Source: Paragorgia papillata | Taxonomy: Eukaryota > Cnidaria > Anthozoa > Scleralcyonacea > Coralliidae | Reading direction: 5' to 3' | Assembly: GCA_035771165.1 (NCBI GenBank) | Contig: JAWNZC010000472.1 | Location: 60,001-124,000, forward strand | DNA: 64,000 nt | Part shown: positions 35,001-44,726 of the stretch, piece by piece | Layout of the letters: every line of letters begins with the position of its first letter | How positions within the stretch are numbered: position 1 is the first letter of the stretch | Translations under genes and position numbers: made by a program | The notes under the pieces: model-generated | What the model was told of the DNA's origin: nothing | Database searches by the model: none | Seen by the model: only the letters and a program-made list of their open reading frames with translations

Positions 35001-38000
35001 TTTTGTCATAAGCTCTTTGGTGGAACAAAAATTAGTCAAAACAAAAGCAACAAGTCTCTTTGCTCGAAAAACTATCGCTCAGTGGAAAACAGCGCTTTAA
35101 TGGCGAGAGGTGGCTTGTGCCGCCTGTGCCGCCACAAAGAGGAGTGACGTCAGTGAAAATGATATGTAGTCGCATCATTTCATTGAATTGGGAATTTAGG
35201 ACACCAGGGGAGTATGGGCGACGTGTGCTGTTAGCGCGCTGCCTCTCGCCAAAAGTTAAGCCCAGTTAGACGGGGTTGGTACTTGGCTGGGTGACTGCTT
35301 GGGAATGACCCCGTTGTCGAGCTTGGAACTCATGCGAGTAGAGTTGTAGTTGATCTCTCCTGTGCTTCGAGGGTTTTTCGCCGGGTTCTCCGGTTTTCCT
35401 CCCTTCGTAAAATCAACACTTACATCATGGTGCATTTTGCCCTGTTTGACCACCAGTTGCTATAGGCGATCAAGTTATTAAATCTAAATCTAACCAATAT
35501 TTACACCCAACTACTATTATGCCACTTTAGGAAGAAGAACGGTTGATCGACCAAATTGAAACCCTTCGGGTGTTTCTAATTCCCCTTGGAAAAGCTTGGA
35601 AAGAACTACAGACGACGTCGACAAGACACACTTATGGAGACGTGAGGAAACTCCGCTCGAAAGTCGTTGACATCCTTTTTACAATCACATATGTCGTAAG
35701 TAAAATTATCTATACACACCTCCCTATCATAGAGGTGTTAGTGGTTAGCGCAGGTGCCTTTCACATTTACAACCAGGTTTGATTCCTGTTCTGTGTAGTT
35801 ATCAGAGTGCAGGTTTAATGCTGTAGTAACACTAGATCAATGAAGGATGGCCCTTACTGGATCTCTATGGAAAACAGTTTAGACTGATGACTGATATTGA
35901 GTTATCCAATATAAATAAAGTTAGAAGTAATATTGGGCATTTCACTCGACTACATATCATGTTCTCAGGGTTTTGGGTGAAGGAAAATTCGAGTGTAGAA
36001 TATATACATTATAAGACCAGACCGGGACCAGTTGCGAAAAATGCAACTACACAGGCCTTCCGGCAGGAATTGAACCCACGACCTTGCGATTCTAGTGCAA
36101 TGCTCTGACCACTGAGACACGGAGGGCGTTGCCGAGAGCTTGATCGCGAGTTCTGTATATATATTAAGGTGGTAATGCCAGGAGAGAATTGGGTATATTA
36201 TAAGTAATATTGGGCATTTCACTCGACTACATATCATGTTCTCAGGATTTTGGGTGAAGGAAAATTCGAGTGTAGAATATATACATTATAAGACCAGACC
36301 GGGACCAGTTGCGAAAAATGCAACTACACAGGCCTTCCGGCAGGAATTGAACACACGACTTTGCGATTCTAGTGCAATGCTCTGACCACTGAGACACGGA
36401 GGGCGTTGCCGAGAGCTTGATCGCGAGTTCTGTATATATATTAAGGTGGTAATGCCAGGAGAGAATTGGGTATATTATAAGTAATATTGGGCATTTCACT
36501 CGACTACATATCATGTTCTCAGGATTTTGGGTGAAGGAAAATTCGAGTGTAGAATATATACATTATAAGACCAGACCGGGACCAGTTGCGAAAAATGCAA
36601 CTACACAGGCCTTCCGGCAGGTATTGAAACCCTCTGGTATCCTCCTGTAGTAACACTGGACCAATGAGAGGTAGTCCTTACTGGACCTCTACTAGTGAGA
36701 ACAGTTTAGATGAATGGTAGGGTTATCCAGTATAAATAAAGTTAGTCTAGTTTCCTCCTGTGGTAACACTGGACCAATGAGAGATGGTCCTTACTGGACC
36801 TCTACTAGTGAGAACAGTTTAGATGAATGGTAGGGTTATCCAGTATAAATAAAGTTAGTCTAGTTTCCTCCTGTAGTAACACTGGACCAATGAGAGATGG
36901 TCCTTACTGGACCTCTAGTGAGAACAGCTTAGATGAATGGTAGGGTTATCCAGTATAAATAAAGTTAGTTTAGTTTACTCCAGTTTCCTCAAAATGGCGA
37001 CGCCCATATGATACCTATTTGTTCACACATGAATGGATCATTTTAAAACAAAATGTTAACCAACCTTTAAACATGAAAGTTGTTTCCGTTCAAGTAATCA
37101 TCCATAAGACACTAAAAATAGAGAAAGTTATTCGTGAATTATAAATTACGAAGAGATCTTTAGTACTATTTGTAGTTTTGTAACAGCTTTGCATGGTGAA
37201 TAATGTAAGATATAAATTCTTACGGATATATTTGCAAGTAGATTTTCGCCACTGAACTACTTTAGACAATCGCATAAGAGCCAAAAAATGTGTAGGAAGG
37301 ACGCGCGGGGGAGGGATTTTTGGCGGATTGCGAAGGAATTAAAAGTGCCAGCATTTAATTAACTGGGCGGTAAACCAGTTTTCTGAGTTGGGTATTTTTG
37401 TTTTGTTTTGTTTTGTGTTGTTGTTTTGTTTTGTTTGTTGTTGTTGTTGTTGTTGTCGTCGTCGTTATCGTCGTTGTTTTCCATCAGACGAGTAAAATCG
37501 CCTGGCTTGGGAGTGTAGTGCCGCCCAGAACGATACAAAAGATACCATATACGAGTGACAAAATTCTGACGTTTATATAGCTCCCTGCTCATGTGTTCCC
37601 ATGAATTGTGTATATAAACAGTGCTGTGAGTAACTTCGTTACAAGTAACTAGTTACAGTAACTAGTTGCATTTTTAAGTAACTGTAACTGAAACTAGTTA
37701 CTTCTTCAGAAGAAGTAACTGTAAGTATAACTAGTTACTTTTTGAAGAAGTAACTATAACTAGTTACTTTTTAATTTAAAGAACTGTAACTAGTTGCAAT
37801 ATTTGGTTCAAAAATGTGACTAGTATACCGTAGTTACTGATATTCAGTTGAGGATGTCATTTTTTCTTGATAAAAATGGTTTTGATATAATAATAAAGGT
37901 ACATTATGTACACATTTGACTATTTCTGCTTAGTGACAACTATATTTAGGCATTTAGCTGTAAAAACATAATTATGGTACTGGCATCTAAAAACCAGTAA

Positions 38001-38427
38001 TTTCTTTGTTGATTCTAGTAACATGGACAAAGGAATGTAACTTTGTAACTATAGTTACAACATGTTTGAAGTAACTTTTTAACTGTAACTAGTTACTTTC
38101 TTTTCATTGTAACTTTTATCGGTAACTAGTTACTTTTCTAACGATGTAACTGTAACTAGTTACAGAAATTATGTAACTTTTACAGCACCCTCAATAACGA
38201 GTTTTCGTTGTTCTATTTTCAAGGCAAAGCACCTGGGTTACTCTATACCAAACTACGACCGAGTGAAAGCCAAACAGACATCTAGCACCTTACTATTCCC
38301 TAAAACAACACGACCTCTGGGAAACCGCGTTGTCAGTTTGCTCCGATGCCTGCAAGATCAAGTGGTGTTCATTCAGTTTTACTACCGCAACAACTATCAA
38401 CAGCAAAGAACGATGGTCCGAAAGTAG
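30703..38427 (+). CDS. secreted helical-cytokine-like protein, paralog B
   Basis: Join 30703-30721, 32762-32943, 34001-34081, 35531-35695, 38224-38427: 651 nt, 216 residues. Intron phases are 1,0,0,0, with GTAAGG or GTAAGT donors. Residues 1-32 are a signal peptide (Arg-rich n-region, core LPLLLFVTG, cleavage likely after VLA). Exon 2 continues with a helix (about 36-67). Exon 3 (68-94) is a 27-residue loop ending in sequon Asn92-Met-Thr. Exon 4 (95-149) starts EEERL, has exactly the same length as exon 4 of A (165 nt), and is helical. Exon 5 (150-216) starts AKHLGYS, then a loop, then a helix from about 182 with the only mature-chain Cys (191). Lack of the six cysteines of A means the fold cannot depend on them. 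The intron-1 acceptor ending TTTTAG is weaker than the others. The upstream twin exon 1 (29522-29540) would encode the same start. AATAAA is at 38655-38660. Confidence 0.77.
31190..31300. repeat. palindromic dispersed element in intron 1 of B
   Basis: CCTTAACAGGCAA at the left mirrors TTGCCTGTTAAAAGG at the right, around GGCTAACGCCAGGCGAGTTT plus ACTCGTCAA. Confidence 0.65.
31690..32020. repeat. inverted pair of tRNA-derived SINEs
   Basis: The minus-strand copy (about 31690-31830) and plus-strand copy (about 31870-32020) both contain GAGTTCCAGTGGCTCAATGG (box A region) and CATTCGGAAGGTTGTG, and both reach the tail GTTTAACTTAC. In the plus copy box B is GGTTCGAGTCC, intact. They lie head to head and could form a long stem in the pre-mRNA of gene B. 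Confidence 0.85.
32055..32091 (+). repeat. ATT microsatellite
   Basis: About eleven ATT triplets in intron 1 of gene B. Confidence 0.95.
32420..32562. repeat. hairpin MITE in intron 1 of B
   Basis: CAATACATGGATGTGCGGAA is mirrored by TTCCGCACATCCATGTATT. The arms run through AAATTTATTTC, with the tip at CTCGTTCGCTTCGCTCACTCG. Confidence 0.9.
32668..32712 (+). repeat. CCAT microsatellite before exon 2 of B
   Basis: About nine CATC units ending roughly 50 bases upstream of the exon 2 acceptor. Confidence 0.92.
33060..33230 (-). repeat. truncated 5S-derived SINE (tail and body)
   Basis: Minus-strand tail like the one at 62870-62990 (GAGGCATATCAAAGG, GACACAGTTCAGACCAC), followed by GGTGTTGATTTTACGGAGGG and AACACTCGGAGCACAGGAGA. 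The 5S head is missing. A GGGAAGA-rich purine tract follows to 33310. Confidence 0.75.
33534..33755. repeat. MITE family M3, copy 2 (intron 2 of B)
   Basis: Full-length, with the AAGCCCTAATCAAACGAGAA left end and the mirrored right end. Confidence 0.9.
34122..34686 (+). repeat. GTAACTAGTTAC element, copy 1 (intron 3 of B)
   Basis: Begins CAGTGCTGTAAAAGTTAC and ends TTACTCACAGCACTG, with many GTAACTAGTTAC palindromes and a unique middle (GTACATAATGTACCTTTATT). CAGTGCTG ends suggest a hAT-like non-autonomous element. An inverted copy lies at 37619-38191. Confidence 0.88.
34775..34935 (-). repeat. 5S-derived SINE, partial
   Basis: Minus strand: GGTGTTGATTTTGTGGAGGG, then CTCGAAGTACAGGAGAGA, then box C remnants (CACCCATCCGAGTACCAAC). 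The head is truncated. Confidence 0.8.
35222..35445 (+). repeat. 5S-derived SINE (intron 3 of B)
   Basis: AAAGTTAAGCCCAGTTAGAC, GGTTGGTACTTGGCTGGGTG, CTCTCCTGTGCTTCGAGGGT, GGTTCTCCGGTTTTCCTCCC and AAAATCAACACTTA in order. It ends about 85 bases before exon 4 of B. Confidence 0.88.
35925..36640 (-). repeat. tandem array of a tRNA-derived SINE, 277-bp period
   Basis: AAGTAATATTGGGCATTTCA starts at 35925, 36202 and 36479, exactly 277 apart; the third unit is truncated into the 122-bp repeat. On the minus strand each full unit has GTCTCAGTGGTCAGAGCATT (box A), GGTTCAATTCC (box B, once GTGTTCAATTCC), TTGCATTTTTCGCAACTGGT and the tail ATATTCTACACTCGAATTTT. Confidence 0.92.
36630..36985 (+). repeat. 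122-bp family, three copies (intron 4 of B)
   Basis: Three units with TAGTAACACTGGACCAATGA (the middle one TGGTAACACT), GAACAGTTTAGATGAATGGT and CCAGTATAAATAAAGTTAG. A single unit also precedes the SINE array at 35815-35925. Confidence 0.9.
37395..37478 (+). repeat. TTTTG/TTG/TCG simple repeat (intron 4 of B)
   Basis: TTTTGTTTTGTTTTG followed by (TTG)n and GTCGTCGTCG. Confidence 0.9.
37619..38191 (-). repeat. GTAACTAGTTAC element, copy 2 (intron 4 of B)
   Basis: Reverse complement of 34122-34686 over its length, ending about 30 bases before the exon 5 acceptor. Confidence 0.88.
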
Positions 38428-38654
38428 GATGTAAAATGGAAGCGATTTGGTATCATTGGTACAATGTTAAAGAATGTAAACTTTATAAGTTGTTATATTA
38501 GTTTAATACAAAGACAATCAAATTAAACAGTAAAAGAAAGTAAAAATGTAGTTTTTATAAAACTATTTATTAATTTGTTAAGCTATAATTGTATTTAAAA
38601 TTTTATATGAATAGAAACGCTTGATAAGCATATAATGCTATAATAATGCACTAA

Positions 38655-38660
38655 AATAAA
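38655..38660 (+). terminator. polyadenylation signal of ligand gene B
   Basis: AATAAA about 230 bases downstream of the stop codon at 38425-38427. Earlier variants are weaker. Confidence 0.45.
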
Positions 38661-39000
38661 TAATACACGAATCAAAATTTTGTAATTATTTTTTTATTAT
38701 ACAATAATAAATGAGATCTGAAAACAATAACTGACTTGTCTTTAGCTTTTTTACTGCTAAAATTGTCCCGCGATAACGTACGGTCAGCAGATTCTCTCGC
38801 TAGTGTTGCAAAGCAGTTGGTAATAGACCATTTGCACGATGACGTAAGATGGCGTGAAGTAACTACAACTACCAGAATGCTTTGCCAGTATTCTAGAGTT
38901 TCGCCTGGAAGGGATGACCAGTGAACTCTATAGGAAGACTGGAACGCTAACTCCATAAACAGGCCCTATGATTGGATGAAGCCAAAAATCTTTAAATGTT

Positions 39001-39310
39001 TTTCTGAGTTTTGAGCTGAAATACTTAACGCTGAACGTTGGGCTGTATGAAACTGAAGCTATTGAAAAATGCTATTTGGTATAGAAACTTCAAGACTTTA
39101 GCTAAAAGGGAAATATTTAAAAAATAGAAAAACAACTGCCATTTTGTTTGCCGAACGTTACAAAATGGCAGTTGTTTTTATAGTTTTTAATTATTTCCCT
39201 TTTAGTTAAACTCTTGAAGTTTCTATACCAAATAGCACTTTTCAATAGCTTTAGTTTCATATACAGCCCAACGTTCGGCGTTAAGTATTTCATCTCAAAA
39301 CTCAGAAAAA
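39001..39310. repeat. 310-bp near-perfect palindrome
   Basis: Arms of about 150 bases: TTTCTGAGTTTTGAGCTGAA at the left mirrors the right end, and the centre is CAACTGCCATTTTGTTTGCC / CGTTACAAAATGGCAGTTG. Confidence 0.92.
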
Positions 39311-39569
39311 CTACAACAAGTTTCTTAGTGTTATTTCCGAACATATACCACATAACGAGGAAACTTAAGCTATACATCAAATTGAAGGCAATGCTATTTC
39401 TAAAAACATACGTACACAATGTATTTCAACTATTCGTTGTTTTGGAGTAATTTGTTATCGTCCCAAATAAAATATAAGTAACTTGAAGCACGGGAGCTAC
39501 CTGCAAAGAGACTGGCACTGGCTTCAAAATCCCCCCCCCCCTGAGTTATCGCTCCAGTCTTTTTAGAGT

Positions 39570-39835
39570 TCAATGGGGATGACTCAAAAGGACTGGTCCA
39601 GTCCTTTCGCGGCTTTTCCAAAATATGTCGTCAAATTTGTTGTTTCCAAATTTGTCGTCGAGTTTCAGCGAGTCTCAAGATTTTAGAAATCTTTTCGATA
39701 CCCTAACCACAACAAAAACCCTAACCCTAATCAGAAATCTGGTTTACCACCTAGCTTTTTGGAAAAAACATATTTGACAACATATTTTGGAAAAGCCATG
39801 AAAGGACTGGACGGCTCCTTTTGAGTGATCCCTTT
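39570..39835. repeat. inverted-repeat element
   Basis: GGATGACTCAAAAGGACTGG at the left against CTTTTGAGTGATCCC at the right, with GCTTTTCCAAAATATGT mirrored by ACATATTTTGGAAAAGCC. Confidence 0.75.
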
Positions 39836-39899
39836 TAGCCGAAACCCCAATCTGCCGAAACCCTAGAATACTGACAAAGGTCGATTTACTGTTGAGGTC

Positions 39900-40940
39900 G
39901 ATTTTCTCTTAGTAAAATATTGATTCGTTTAATTAAGAAGCTATATCTAACACTCGTCAGTGTTCGTCATCCGATGTCTAAATACGATGTCTAAATACTA
40001 GAGTATTATGTCTAAATACTAAATGCTGGTTAAAAAAATCCAAACAGTGAAATAAAAGTAGTGTGCTGCTTATATAAGCCAGGGCCTTTTTTAACACTGA
40101 TACTGGGGGGGGGCCATGGCCCCCCCCAGCCGCCCCCATGGGGCCCCCCACTGGGCACTTTTGGACCCCCCAATACAATAGCTTTTTAAATTTCTATTTG
40201 TATAAACTATAAAGCAAATTAGTTTACAAATTCAAAAAATATGAGTTCAAAATGCCTTAAATCTGTTTCATAACGAAGTGAATGATTTTAAAGAAAAGAC
40301 AGCACAAAGGCTCATGTTTTGCCTTATTAGTGATGACATGGCAGTTGCGTGGGAAACTGGGGAAGAGAGCGTGTTAGGAGACTAGTACTGAATTTAAGTG
40401 GCAGCCATTTTGTTTTATTGTTCTTTTATCTAAAAAGTCTTTTTACAATCAATCCCGTTATTGCATGACTTTCATGCAACGTATGTATATTATAGCTATA
40501 AATTGCTAGTTTGTTACATTATTGTGGCTAATGCCTCATCTTTTTTCTTTATACGTGTATTCTTTGTTAGAATAAAGTCCAAATCTGGCAAATCATTACT
40601 AGGTTAATAGAGTTACTGTCAAATGTTTGAGGTCTGAAATAATTTAAATAACGTCAAAAGTTTCCCCCTGATATATAAAAAATCGAGAGTGCTCCCAACT
40701 TGTATTGCTGTAATGCTGAAAAAGTGAAAATAATTTTCCAAAAACGTTAAAATTTTTAAAATTTTCTTTTGAAGTATGCCGTCATACCACAGACACTAAA
40801 AGACTCTGTTCTCTAAAAACTTTTATTGGATTGCAATGACCGTTTAATTAAGAACAGAAACCATGAAGGTCCCTTTCCACGAATGCCCCCCCCCCCGCTG
40901 GCAAATCCTTAAAAAAGGCCCTGATATAAGCAGTGTTGAA
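39900..40940. other. intergenic; G/C palindrome, no gene recognised
   Basis: 40085-40175 holds mirrored G and C runs around GGGGCCATGGCCCC. A shorter C run is at 40887-40897. ATGTCTAAATAC recurs at 39974-40020. The rest is AT-rich, with no exon that I can support. Confidence 0.45.
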
Positions 40941-41301
40941 ACACAATTACACAAATCGAAATATAGTAAGGTTGGATATATATGACCGAAACATGGAACA
41001 TAGGAACGTTTCGAGCGAAGGCACTTCGTCAGAGAGAAACGTAAAGAGTGTAAACTTAAAAACTTAAAGATAATCATGTGATCGGTTTTGCCTCGTATTT
41101 CCAACCTGCTTGACTGTATTTAGAAATCGGGGGAAAAACATTCACTTGTGTTCGATACATTACTTCCAAACGGGCTTGGACTGACCATTGTGCTGTTTTT
41201 CCAAAGAACAATGGCTGAGTATATTGTGGAATAATGCTGCCCAATGCTTCCAAAGCAAAATGGCAAAATGGCCAAACCTACTTCCGAATCATAAAAGTAC
41301 G

Positions 41302-41526
41302 TGCTGCGTAGGCAGTGTTGAAACAACAATCGAAATATAGTAAGGTTAGATATACTGCCAAAACTGAGAACGTAGGAGTCTAAGGTTTCGAGCGAAGGCC
41401 CTTCACGTTTCTCTCTGACGAAGGGCCTTCGCTCGAAACATTAGACTCCTATACGTTCTCTGTTTCGGCAGTATATCTAACCGGACTATATTTCGAGTGT
41501 TGTTCCAACACTGCCTACGCAGCAAG
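41302..41526. repeat. MITE family M1, full copy
   Basis: Ends TGCTGCGTAGGCAGTGTTGA and AACACTGCCTACGCAGCA are inverted. The arms contain AAATATAGTAAGGTTAGATA and GTTTCGAGCGAAGGCCCTTC. Partial copies are at 40945-41050, 46547-46640, 47585-47720 and 63625-63725; a full one is at 48970-49150. Confidence 0.9.
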
Positions 41527-41866
41527 TACTTTTATTCCGAATCTTAGGCCCGTTTCAAAATGCAAATCAGTATAAACAAAGGATTTAGCTCGTAGCCACG
41601 GGGGGCGCCCCCCCCCCCCCAATATTTTATGTGGGTGGGCCGGAATATCTTTCGGGGCCCCTTCTGCCAACTGTGGTTTTCATTCCTTCAACATCAATAT
41701 AGATCGTTTTCATCTGACGTCACGGCGGCCATACTGGTGTACCATCTAATCTATCCTATGGGAATTTAGGTCCATTCTTATTCAAAAAAAATCGTATTGT
41801 TTCACCACCCCAACGGTGCTAGTGTTATGGCTAGTTATAGTTTGATTGCTAGTGTTATGGCTGAGG

Positions 41867-42054
41867 TCATAGACCACTTTCATAATGGTCATCTCTTTAA
41901 ATATTCTTTTATGTGCATCTTAATAAGCCTTTCTGGCCTCGTTATGAAGCAAAAGTTCTTTTGAATTGCAGACGCACAAACGAGGCTAGAAAGGCTTATT
42001 AAGATGCACATAAAGAATATTCAAATTAGTTCCCATTATGAAAGTGGTCTATGG
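41867..42054. repeat. hairpin MITE
   Basis: CATAGACCACTTTCATAATG is mirrored by CATTATGAAAGTGGTCTATG, and AAGATGCACATAAAGAATAT is the mirror of an inner left-arm block. Confidence 0.9.
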
Positions 42055-42589
42055 CATTGTTGATTTTAGAGGTGGGGAGCCGGAAACGAGACTGGGTACA
42101 ACACTACGATGCATCTAGTTTGAAAGGAAAAATATATAGTCCTTAGTATTGGTAACAATAAAGTCAGTGTAAATATTAATTTTTAACGTTTTGCTGACAT
42201 CCAAAAATCCCCCCGAAGGTTATAGCAACATTTCCAATATTTCACGTCTTCCTACGCCGCTGATTTAGCTCATTATTATCAGGTTCGAGCGACGTTTGAA
42301 ACAGACGATATTGTAACAACACAAGAGCTTTTATTAGACTATTAAAGTATTACAGTTTCATGTCTTGGCACTATAAGTATTCCGAAAATGCATCAATTAG
42401 TCACACACAGACACTGAAAGAGTCAACTTCTATATGAAGGATCGAAAACTAATCCCAACGCAAACAAAATTAAGCCTATTCCTGTAAACACTATAGATTA
42501 ATCGTTAAGTTTAGTCGAGAAATGAATAATACTCCTTTTTAGCAATTTGACCCCCCAAAATAGAACTACGGAGCAAAAAATGTTCTTCC

Positions 42590-43050
42590 AGCTATTTTAC
42601 TCAGGAAGATTACGGAGTTCCCAAGCGGGACTCTAACCATTGAGCTACTGGGACTCAGATTTGAACGTAGGTTGCGATGTGTACAACCCACAACCTTCTG
42701 ATCACCAGTGAGATGCTCTAACCATTGAGCTACTGCGACTCAGATGATTTGAACGTAGGTTGAATATGTGTACAACCCAGTGATACGCTCTAACTATTGA
42801 GTTACTGGGACTCAGATTATTAGAACGTAGGTTGCGATGTGTGACGTACTGCTATGTGCAAGTATGATGATATATGTTAATGTCGTAATACATATTGTTA
42901 AGAGAAGAGATGGATATGCTTGCTCAGAAATGAGAATTGAGTGTAAATGTTCTTCAAGACATTTTACTCAGAAAGTTTCTAAGTTCCCAAGTGGGACCCA
43001 CAACCTTCTGGTCGCCCGTGAGACGCTCTAACCATTGAGCTACTGGGCAG
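42590..43050 (-). repeat. tandem tRNA-derived SINE heads
   Basis: On the minus strand, CAGTAGCTCAATGGTTAGAG (box A region) occurs four times (about 42640, 42720, 42795 and 43035, one mutated), each joined to GAGTCCCAGT or similar. Only some retain the box B side. These are serial partial duplications of a SINE, not functional tRNAs. Confidence 0.7.
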
Positions 43051-43246
43051 CGACGTAGCCATGGGAGCCGCGGCTCCCCCCCTTTTTGATATAAAACAAC
43101 AGACATGTAACTACAAAACTGATGCAATATGAATTGTGTCAGGAAATAAACTGTAAACAGTGTATTCAATCTACTGAGTGTATGCATTTGGAGTATCTAT
43201 GTGACGTTTGCGTGTTTTGAGTATTTTATGACGTTTTTTAACCTTG

Positions 43247-43473
43247 AAGCCCTAATCAAACGAGAACGCAAGTCATCGCAAGTTGGCAGTCAGAATTTCT
43301 GTGGCGGTCGTTCGGACACCCAAATTAACAAAATAAAGGTTTCATGAGTGTTTTAAACAAGTTTTAACTTTGTCACGGTACATGATATTTTCGGGAAACT
43401 ATTCAGAGAAGCTGGCTGAGATAGCGTGACTGCCAACTTGCGATGACTTGCGTTCTCGTTTGATTAGGGCTTA
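43247..43473. repeat. MITE family M3, copy 3
   Basis: Full-length; both AAGCCCTAATCAAACGAGAA ends are intact and the interior is almost identical to 33534-33755. Confidence 0.92.
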
Positions 43474-43498
43474 AAAGTAAAATTATCGTAGAAACACT

Positions 43499-43661
43499 AT
43501 GGGCGCTTTCCAATTGACAAGGTTGGACCGATCAGTCCGGCCAGAATGGACTTGCTTTTGATTATGACCACATTTTCCAGTCAGACCATCCCAGGTCTCA
43601 AACGAATCGTGTTCCATTTAACCGGACTGACCGGTCTAACCGTGTAAATGGAAAGCCCACT
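43499..43661. repeat. MITE
   Basis: GGGCGCTTTCCAATTGACA at the left, GTAAATGGAAAGCCC at the right, with GGACCGATCAGTCCGG and CCGGACTGACCGG inside. Confidence 0.75.
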
Positions 43662-44109
43662 ATGATTTACGGTTCGACCGCCGTTAAACGCCAACACGTT
43701 AAAAGTAACGGTTGTTATCCAAAATACAAATATGCAAAGTAGGGTTAGAAAAAAATGCATTGAAACAGTTGCTACATATACTAGCAGATTTCCATTCAAC
43801 TTTTTTTGTCGAACGAGCGATTTTTGGCGATCGCTTTCCTTGTCTCATCTTCCGCCTGAAGATACGAACACAGCCAAAATAGTACAAGTTGTTCTATAGT
43901 AGGTATCGTCAGAGGAAATACAAGGCAAAACGGGAAATATTTCGGCAAAGACAGGAATACGGTCAATATCATACTCTATTTCGCGAGCTAGAACTCCAAC
44001 ATCGAGAATACTTTTATAGGTAATTATTTACATTTGTGTCATCAGTATATATTTGGTACATGTTTTACCTAATCAACATTTCTCCTGATACACATATTTC
44101 GATTGGCTA

Positions 44110-44570
44110 ACACTGATCACATGATGTTAGAGAAACGGCGTCGTCGCCGGCATATCGGCGTCAGACGTTTTCATAAACAATTCGTAGGTCGGCGGCACCG
44201 CAGGAACGTTGAAAGTTTAAGCCTGGTTTCCATATAGCCGTAAGAGCCGGCGGCATGGCTGCGGCAAGGGGCAATGGTCCAATCGTATACAGCTTTTTAT
44301 TGCTGGCTAATTCAACACTGTCTATGATTGGACCATCGCCCCTTGCCGCAGCCATGCCGCCGGCTCTTACGGCTATATGGAAACCAGGCTTGAACCAAAT
44401 TCAACTTTTCTAGTGCCGCCGTCGATGTGACTGCGGCACCGCCGGCATACCGGCGCAATCTGTTCCCATTAAAAGTTTCTTGCCGGCGTTAGGTCGCAGG
44501 CTAAGTCGCCGGCAGGACGCGGACATGCCGACGGCTCTTGCGGCTATATGGAAACCAGGCATTAAGACGG
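44110..44570. repeat. GC-rich palindromic MITE with inner hairpin
   Basis: The inner hairpin 44219-44392 has ends AAGCCTGGTTTCCATATAGC / its complement and arms of about 70 bases (GCCGGCGGCATGGCTGCGGC). Flanking GCCGGC blocks on both sides and a further GCGGCTATATGGAAACCAGG at 44539 suggest repeated nesting. Confidence 0.82.
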
Positions 44571-44726
44571 CTCGAGAATAGGGCCGAAAGCTCAGAAATG
44601 GAATGAAACATGGTGTAATTTATAAATCGCCATGCAAAGCTTCAAAACAATATAATGTGTAAAAAAAAGTAGCGTGCTGCGTAGGCAGTGTTGAAATAAC
44701 AATCGAAATATCAAGTAAGGTTAGAT

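Noticed and set aside
39715..39735. Telomere-like CCCTAA motif
   Set aside because: Only two adjacent CCCTAA units; not an interstitial telomere tract.
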